In this document: positions 58,096 through 64,000 of the stretch, one piece after another
How the letters are laid out: every line of letters begins with the position of its first letter
How positions within the stretch are numbered: the stretch's first letter is position 1
Assembly (NCBI RefSeq): GCF_004770905.1
Contig: NZ_RQHT01000012.1
Location: 124,001 to 188,000 of the forward strand
Source: Leptospira bandrabouensis
Lineage (GTDB): Bacteria; Spirochaetota; Leptospiria; Leptospirales; Leptospiraceae
Length of the DNA stretch: 64,000 nucleotides
Reading direction: 5' to 3'
Program-made: the position numbers and the translations under genes
Notes under the pieces: model-generated
What the model was told of the DNA's origin: nothing
Database searches by the model: none
What the model saw: the letters and a program-made list of their open reading frames with translations, nothing else

Positions 58096-60855
58096 ATGAT
58101 GTCGAAAACCGTCCGCGAAATTGCAGAGTTGTATACAAGTTACTTCAAAGGGAAAGGCCACACCATTGTGCCTTCCTCAAGCCTCATCCCCAAAGGGGAT
58201 CCTACTCTTTTATTCACAACCGCCGGGATGGTTCAGTTCAAACCTTTGTTTACAGGAGCAGTAGAGTTACCATACACCCGTGCCGCTTCGGTTCAAAAAT
58301 GTGTGCGCACTACCGATTTAGAGGTAGTTGGAAAAACCGAAAGGCATTGTACCTTCTTTGAAATGCTTGGGAATTTTTCCTTTGGTGATTATTTTAAAAA
58401 AGAGGCCATCGAATACGCGTTAGATTTTTCTTTAAACCATCTCCATATTCCCAAAGAAAAAATCTGGGTTACCATTTACTTGGATGATGATGAAGCCAAA
58501 AAAATTTGGATGGAAGCTGGAATTCCCGAAGAACGAATTGTAAGGCTTGGAAAAAAAGATAATTTCTGGGGTCCTGCGGGAGACAGTGGAGCTTGTGGCC
58601 CATGTTCGGAATTGTATTTAGACCGTGGACCGGAAAAAGGTGGTCCTACTTGTGGTAACAACCCTAATTGCAAACCTGGATGTGACTGTGATCGTTATTT
58701 AGAATATTGGAATTTAGTATTTAATCAATTTAACCAAACCGTTTCCGGGGAACTCCTTCCTTTAAAACAAACAGGAATTGATACGGGTTCAGGCCTTGAG
58801 CGAGTGGCTATGTTACTCCAAGAAGTGGATTCTGTTTATGATACGGATGAATTAAAATCCATCATTGGTAAAATTGAAACACTTTCAGGGATTACTTATG
58901 ACGAATCCACAAAACAATCCTTTCGGGTAATCACAGACCATTCCCGCTCTGTCTTTTTTTCGTTAGGGGATGGAATTTATCCTGACCGAACGGGACGTGG
59001 CTATGTGATCCGTAGGCTCATTCGTAGGGCTTCCCTTTTTGCAAGAAAACTGGGAATTTACGAACCGTTTTTATACAAACTTGTGGGAACACTTCGAGAT
59101 TTATATTCGGTTCGTTATCCGGAACTAAAAGACAAAGCAAAGGATATTGAATCTATTTTAAAAAAGGAAGAAGAACTTTTTCTACATACCTTAGAAGTGG
59201 GTTTGGAAGAATTGGAATCACTCCTAACTCATTTAAAAGAAAATAACCAAACGGTTGTTACAGGAAAAGAAGGTTTTCGTTTGTATTCCACCTACGGATT
59301 CCCACGTGAGATGACAAAGGAACTTGTGGAAGACCGAGGTTTTGGTTTTGATGACAAAGGATTTGAAGCCGAACTGGAAAAAGACCGTGATCTTTCTCGT
59401 GCGAGTTGGAAAGGAAAAAAAATCCAATACCTAACAGGTCTTAGTGCCAGTCCCGAACTCAAAACAGAGTTTTTGGGTTATACAGAAACTAAATCTCAGT
59501 CAAAGGTTTTATATCTTTTTGTGGATGGAAAGTCCGTATCCGAGGCAAACCAAGGATCGGAAGCAGTTGTGGTTTTAGATAAAACTCCGTTTTATGCAGA
59601 AGGTGGCGGTCAGGTAGGAGACTGGGGGTACCTCAAAAAAGAGGGTTTCCAATTCCAAGTCCAAGACACTCAAAAAGAGAACGAAACCTTTTTACATCTG
59701 GGAATGATTCTCAAAGGTAAAATTTCTGTAGGGGAAACCATTGAAGCAGAGATTGATACCACTCGCCGCCAAAATTTAGCCAACCATCACTCCGGCACAC
59801 ACTTGTTAAATGGTGCCCTTCGTCGTATCTTAGGAACTCACGTGGCACAAAAAGGGTCAGTTGTTTCTTCTGATTATTTACGGTTTGATTTTTCGCATCC
59901 CAAAGCGCTCAGTGAGGAAGAAATTATCTCCATTGAAAAAGATGTGAATGAGGCAGTGAATGCTAAAATTCCAGTGAAAACGGAAGTATTGGATATTGAT
60001 GCTGCTAAAAAGTCTGGCGCCTTATCTATGTTTGATGAAAAATATGGAAATTTGGTTCGTGTGATTTCTATGGGGGAAAAATCCAAAGAATTTTGTGGGG
60101 GAACCCATGTATCGAACACAAAAGAAATTGGATATTTTGCCATCATCAAAGAAGGAAGTCCTGGAGCAGGAAACCGAAGGGTAGAAGCCATCTGTGGGGA
60201 TTCGGTCATTGAATACTTTTTAGTTCAGTTCCAAAATTTGGCAGCAAAAGTGGAAACTCATAACTTGTCGGCCAAAGAAACCTTTGGTGATTTGAAAGAA
60301 TTTGGAATCACAACTGTAGTTCCGGCTCCTGAAGATTTACAAAGTCTATTTGTAAAAGAAGGAAATGTGGCCGTAGAACGTTTGCGAAAACTTCGGGAAA
60401 GTTTGGAGACCGAACTCGAAGAAAAGTCAGCAGCTCTTTTTAAAGCCAAGAAGAAAAAAGAACAATTAAGTTTCCAAATGAATCCAGAACTTGTGGATGG
60501 ACTTCTAAAAAAAGCTCATTCTTTTTCCAAAGGAAAAGTGGTTACCGAAGTATTTGAAGCTGTGGATGCAAAATCTTTAAAGGATTTAGCCGATAGCCTC
60601 AAAGCCAAAGAACCAGAAATCCTCTGTTTGTTTGGAACAAGCGATGGAGAGGCCAGCACCCTCGTTTTTATGTGTAATAAGGTTTTGAATGAAAGAGGAA
60701 TCCACTGCGGGGATTTATTAAAAGATACCTTAGTGATGTTAGATGGAAAGGGTGGGGGAAGACCCGATATGGCCCAAGGTGGTGGTAAAAAACCAGAAAG
60801 TCTTGGGGCCGCTTTGGAATTTGCTTTGGAACTTTCCAAAAAGAAATTAGGATAA
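58096..60855 (+). CDS. alaS: Alanyl-tRNA synthetase
   Basis: 919 residues from ATG 58096 (ATG 58099 equally possible). The class II core begins [20 protein letters not shown], with [33 protein letters not shown] and [16 protein letters not shown]. The editing domain has the metal motifs [11 protein letters not shown] (HxxxH) and CGGTH. The C-terminal domain ends with [12 protein letters not shown]. Full length and complete. It charges tRNA-Ala in the cytoplasm. A cysteine-rich insert ([13 protein letters not shown], about residue 195) probably binds zinc. Confidence 0.98.
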   Translation: MMSKTVREIAELYTSYFKGKGHTIVPSSSLIPKGDPTLLFTTAGMVQFKPLFTGAVELPYTRAASVQKCVRTTDLEVVGKTERHCTFFEMLGNFSFGDYFKKEAIEYALDFSLNHLHIPKEKIWVTIYLDDDEAKKIWMEAGIPEERIVRLGKKDNFWGPAGDSGACGPCSELYLDRGPEKGGPTCGNNPNCKPGCDCDRYLEYWNLVFNQFNQTVSGELLPLKQTGIDTGSGLERVAMLLQEVDSVYDTDELKSIIGKIETLSGITYDESTKQSFRVITDHSRSVFFSLGDGIYPDRTGRGYVIRRLIRRASLFARKLGIYEPFLYKLVGTLRDLYSVRYPELKDKAKDIESILKKEEELFLHTLEVGLEELESLLTHLKENNQTVVTGKEGFRLYSTYGFPREMTKELVEDRGFGFDDKGFEAELEKDRDLSRASWKGKKIQYLTGLSASPELKTEFLGYTETKSQSKVLYLFVDGKSVSEANQGSEAVVVLDKTPFYAEGGGQVGDWGYLKKEGFQFQVQDTQKENETFLHLGMILKGKISVGETIEAEIDTTRRQNLANHHSGTHLLNGALRRILGTHVAQKGSVVSSDYLRFDFSHPKALSEEEIISIEKDVNEAVNAKIPVKTEVLDIDAAKKSGALSMFDEKYGNLVRVISMGEKSKEFCGGTHVSNTKEIGYFAIIKEGSPGAGNRRVEAICGDSVIEYFLVQFQNLAAKVETHNLSAKETFGDLKEFGITTVVPAPEDLQSLFVKEGNVAVERLRKLRESLETELEEKSAALFKAKKKKEQLSFQMNPELVDGLLKKAHSFSKGKVVTEVFEAVDAKSLKDLADSLKAKEPEILCLFGTSDGEASTLVFMCNKVLNERGIHCGDLLKDTLVMLDGKGGGRPDMAQGGGKKPESLGAALEFALELSKKKLG

Positions 60856-60884
60856 AAGAGAAAAGGTTCAGTAAGGAGTAAAGT

Positions 60885-61382
60885 ATGGCACAAGATCCAT
60901 CATTTGACATTGTATCCAAAATCGAAAGACCGGAAATACAAAACGCCGTGGCCCAGGCCATGACAGAGATCCAAACTCGGTTTGATTTTAAAGGTTCCAA
61001 CTCCGAAATCAAACTGACAGAAGACACTTTAGTTTTAACTTCCGAAAACGAAATCAAACTCAAACAAGTGATCGATGTCCTTACTACTAAAATGGCCAAA
61101 CGAGGAATTAGTTTGAAGGCCTTTGATTTTGACTCCAAAATTGAACCAGCCACGGGCCAAACGGTCCGCCAAAAGGTGAAAATCCAAAACGGTTTGGACA
61201 AAGAACAAACCAAACAAATTACCACTCTCATCAAAGACCAAAAGCTAAAGGTGCAGGCGACCATCCAAGGAGATTCGGTTCGGGTTGTAGGCAAAAAGAA
61301 GGACGATTTGCAAGAGGTAATGGCTGCCATCCGTAACGCCAATTTCAATTTTGACGCTAATTTCACGAATTTTAAGGGATAG
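60885..61382 (+). CDS. yajQ: YajQ-family nucleotide-binding protein (DUF520)
   Basis: 165 residues, the standard YajQ length. Family blocks: FDIVSKIERPEIQNAVAQA, TRFDFKGSNSEI, KRGISLKAFDF, QGDSVRVVGKKKDDLQEVMA. Two ferredoxin-like domains. Some members (XC_3703-type) bind c-di-GMP and control transcription; YajQ of E. coli binds nucleotides and RNA. Starts 29 bases after alaS with AAGGAG upstream, likely co-transcribed. Confidence 0.96.
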   Translation: MAQDPSFDIVSKIERPEIQNAVAQAMTEIQTRFDFKGSNSEIKLTEDTLVLTSENEIKLKQVIDVLTTKMAKRGISLKAFDFDSKIEPATGQTVRQKVKIQNGLDKEQTKQITTLIKDQKLKVQATIQGDSVRVVGKKKDDLQEVMAAIRNANFNFDANFTNFKG

Positions 61383-61458
61383 AATTTTGCTTTAAGGAAA
61401 GCCTTTCGGCTTCCATTTTTTTTCTATCTATGTCTCAAAACCGGCCGATATTTCCGGT

Positions 61459-64000
61459 ATGGACCCTAAAAAATCCGTATGGGGATGGACTTTGCCTCGC
61501 AAAGACTTCCTTCCGTATCTATTAGTATTTTCCGGTGTGTTTTTACTTCTCTCTCTCTTTTCGTTTCAGGAAGGAGAGGACGGATCGTTATTCAATTGGT
61601 TTGGAAGGCTTGGGCATTACATTGCCTTCACATTATTATACATTTTAGGAAAGTCCTCTTTTTTACTCGCTGGATTTGTTTTAGTTTTGGGAGTTCTATC
61701 ACTTCGAAATCCCGACTTTGATAGGCTCGGCAAAGCTCTTTTTTTCCCACTTTTTCTTGTGGCAACCACTGTGAGTTTGAACTTACTCGAAACACCACTG
61801 GGCCATGTGGGAGATAGCGGTGGGATCCTTGGTCAATTTTTCTCTTGGGTTTTTTCTTATCTCTTTGGGGAGACAGGGCGTATCCTTGTTGTTTTCTTTT
61901 TATATTTATACTTTGCCGTGATTTGGCTCGAAGATGGGGCTTGGTCTTTTACCTTTGCTGCCTTAAACAAATATTCCAATGGAATCTATAAAATGTTAGG
62001 TGGTAGAAATGAACTCCCTCATTTAAGACTTCCTTCCTTTTTAGAATCGGTGGTTTCTACACGAAGAGCACCCCTTGAGGAAATTCGAAACAAACAATGG
62101 TTTGCTGTCCAAACAGAAGAAGAATCGAAGGAAGACTTAGCCCATCATTTTTGGAATTTGGTGGCAGAGGAAAAAAAGTCCATAGGTAAGGAAGGTTCAG
62201 GGAATCGTATTCATAATATTCCTTCCTCGAAAAAAGTACCTTCGGTTCGTTATCGTAACACTTCTCATTTCGAAGGATTTTTTGATGAGTCAGGAAAGGT
62301 ATTTCGTTTCCAAAAACAAGAATCCAAATTAGATTCTGTTGCTGAATTTGAAAAAAATGAAATTTTGATTTCAAAACTTAAACTAACTGATACCAGGCGA
62401 CCACTGGCGGAATTAGAAGAAATCGAAAGTGTCAGAGAATCCAAAATCCTTTTCCAATTTCCAGAAGCGAAGTGGAAACCAAAATTAGATGAGAGTCTGG
62501 GACTCGAAAGTTTAGAGTTACCGAAACTAAATCCAATACTTCCTTCTTTTTCGGGCGAAAACAAAGATTCCAAACCTACCTCTCTTTCTACCTCCTTTGA
62601 TTACGAAGAGGACGAGGAATCTACCTCTTGGGAAGAAGAGGAGGAAACATTTGAATCCACTTCACTGAGTGTAACAAAAGAAGAAGGTAAAGATCCATCG
62701 GAAGCCGTAGTGATTCCTGAATCGATTCGTTTGTCTCTTGTGGAAGAAACAGGTTGGGAAACTAACGATGAGGAAGAAGAGGATTCTTCGGAAATGGAAG
62801 AAGGTGGCGCAGTGTATGAAGAGGAAACTCTGGAAACTTTGGCCGTAGAAACAAACTCACCACTCGTCAAATCCAATCTCAGTTCGGGAAATTTTGGACG
62901 GAAAAAACAAGAACCTAAAGCAGAACAACAGGAACTCATGTTTGGTTCAATGGTTCCCAAACCAAAATTGAAAAAAGGGAAGTATTATATTTCTCCAAGG
63001 CTTCTTGCGTCTCACCAAGTTCCTGTGGCCAATATCATGAAAAATGATTCTGAACTCGATCTCATTGCTAAAAAAATCGAAGAGTCCACAGGCCACTTTG
63101 GAATCGAATCCAAGGTCATCACCAAAGAAAGGGGACCGATTATCACTCGTTATGAGATCACCATCCCGAATGGTATCAAACTGAACCGAATTGTTTCTCT
63201 TTCGGATGAAATTCGTGCTTACCTCGAAGTAAAAAACATTCGGATTGTAGCACCTATCCCTGGTAAGGCGTCCATTGGAATTGAAGTTCCAAACCGAATT
63301 CGGGAAGATGTATTTTTGTCAGAGATTTTAAAAGATACCATCCTCCAACACAAAGCCAAAGACTTATCTATTTGTATTGGAAAGGATATATCTGGAAAAC
63401 TTGTGATGATTGATATCGCCAAACTTCCCCACTTACTTGTGGCAGGAACCACTGGTTCTGGTAAGTCGGTGAGTATCAATGCGATGATCACAAGCCTAAT
63501 CTGTACTCGCTCCCCAGAAGAAGTGCGATTCATCATGATCGATCCGAAGATGGTGGAGATGACCCTTTATGAAGGAATCCCACACCTTCTTATGCCAGTG
63601 ATCACGGATCCTAAAAAAGCAACGAAGGCACTCTCCTGGGCCATCCAAGAAATGGAGAGTCGTTACCAAATGATTTCCCAGTTGAAAAGTAGGGATTTCA
63701 AAAGTTTCAATGAAAAGGTAGATGAATATGCCCACGCCAAAGGATTTCAAAAATTACCGTACATTGTGATCTTTATCGACGAACTTGCCGACCTCATGAT
63801 GGTTTCCGGAAAGGATTTGGAAGAACAAATCCAACGAATTTCCCAAAAAGCAAGGGCTGTTGGAATCCATCTCGTGATGGCAACCCAAAGGCCGTCAGTG
63901 GATGTGATCACTGGGGTCATCAAAGCGAACTGTCCGGCAAGGGTGGCCTTCCAAGTGGCACAAAAAACGGACTCAAGAACCATTCTGGATACAAGTGGGG
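61459..64000 (+). CDS. ftsK: DNA translocase FtsK/SpoIIIE (3' end outside window)
   Basis: 847 codons are visible from ATG 61459, with no stop before the window ends. Four N-terminal transmembrane helices (to about residue 165) anchor it at the septum. A long, acidic, low-complexity linker follows (about 350-480, rich in Glu and Ser). The motor begins near residue 510: beta domain, Walker A GTTGSGKS (about 663-670), Walker B FIDELADLMMV, and MATQRPSVDVITGVIKANCP. It pumps chromosomal DNA through the closing septum. The gamma domain that reads KOPS sites would lie beyond the window. Confidence 0.96.
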   Translation, partial: MDPKKSVWGWTLPRKDFLPYLLVFSGVFLLLSLFSFQEGEDGSLFNWFGRLGHYIAFTLLYILGKSSFLLAGFVLVLGVLSLRNPDFDRLGKALFFPLFLVATTVSLNLLETPLGHVGDSGGILGQFFSWVFSYLFGETGRILVVFFLYLYFAVIWLEDGAWSFTFAALNKYSNGIYKMLGGRNELPHLRLPSFLESVVSTRRAPLEEIRNKQWFAVQTEEESKEDLAHHFWNLVAEEKKSIGKEGSGNRIHNIPSSKKVPSVRYRNTSHFEGFFDESGKVFRFQKQESKLDSVAEFEKNEILISKLKLTDTRRPLAELEEIESVRESKILFQFPEAKWKPKLDESLGLESLELPKLNPILPSFSGENKDSKPTSLSTSFDYEEDEESTSWEEEEETFESTSLSVTKEEGKDPSEAVVIPESIRLSLVEETGWETNDEEEEDSSEMEEGGAVYEEETLETLAVETNSPLVKSNLSSGNFGRKKQEPKAEQQELMFGSMVPKPKLKKGKYYISPRLLASHQVPVANIMKNDSELDLIAKKIEESTGHFGIESKVITKERGPIITRYEITIPNGIKLNRIVSLSDEIRAYLEVKNIRIVAPIPGKASIGIEVPNRIREDVFLSEILKDTILQHKAKDLSICIGKDISGKLVMIDIAKLPHLLVAGTTGSGKSVSINAMITSLICTRSPEEVRFIMIDPKMVEMTLYEGIPHLLMPVITDPKKATKALSWAIQEMESRYQMISQLKSRDFKSFNEKVDEYAHAKGFQKLPYIVIFIDELADLMMVSGKDLEEQIQRISQKARAVGIHLVMATQRPSVDVITGVIKANCPARVAFQVAQKTDSRTILDTSG

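Noticed and set aside
60668..61366. 232-codon minus-strand frame opposite alaS end and yajQ
   Set aside because: Spans two strongly supported genes on the other strand and has no family features.

Overview
The window reads as chromosomal DNA of a spirochaete of the genus Leptospira, most likely a saprophytic or intermediate-clade species. This rests on moderately AT-rich DNA, frequent TTG/GTG starts, a DUF1577+PilZ protein of a type I associate with leptospires, many small lipoproteins, an alternative complex III operon instead of a bc1 complex, and the look of the housekeeping proteins. The species assignment is inference. Genes are densely packed; no gap longer than about 260 bases lacks a gene. 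There is no prophage, insertion sequence or CRISPR array.

Layout. 1-8850: end of a GAF-GGDEF diguanylate cyclase, a small ORF, an aspartyl-protease-like lipoprotein, mnmA, an unusual ATP-grasp/FMN alpha-hydroxyacid dehydrogenase fusion, a DUF1577-PilZ protein, an RluA-type pseudouridine synthase and a DNA methyltransferase. 8862-17886: envelope genes, including two related lipoproteins, an M16 protease pair (one active, one without its zinc motif), an RNase Z-like hydrolase, an O-methyltransferase and an Amidase_3 cell-wall amidase. 17895-25312: tRNA-Leu(CAA), a hotdog thioesterase, an 868-residue low-complexity protein with duplicated end domains, an ABC-F ATPase behind an attenuator-like leader, a peroxiredoxin behind a PerR-like palindrome, and sufB. 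25385-33232: a PQQ-type sugar dehydrogenase lipoprotein, an LtaS/MdoB-like enzyme, an alkylglycerol-monooxygenase-like hydroxylase, rlmN behind a leader ORF, a Cys-rich lipoprotein and an ArnT/PMT-like glycosyltransferase. 33460-43772: a chemoreceptor and the actABCDEF operon closed by a lipoprotein gene and strong terminators. 43817-45678: a divergent DoxX/TetR module with two palindromes, plus an adenylate cyclase. 45759-54956: a Upf1-like helicase with a TPR protein, a 51-residue small protein, crotonase and lgt, a second DoxX protein, an M23 peptidase, pcnB and a response regulator fused to a kinase-like module. 54935-64000: thiL, rplM-rpsI, an MFS transporter, alaS, yajQ and the first 847 codons of ftsK.

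The most interesting signal is at 21218-21341. A nine-codon leader ORF ends inside one arm of a perfect 12-bp stem whose other arm begins inside a start codon of the ABC-F gene. This is the geometry expected for ribosome-mediated, drug-inducible control. rlmN, which modifies the same ribosomal region where ABC-F proteins act, also has an upstream ORF (27 codons, overlapping it as ATGA) containing a GC-rich hairpin. The ATP-grasp/FMN dehydrogenase fusion is the most unusual single protein.
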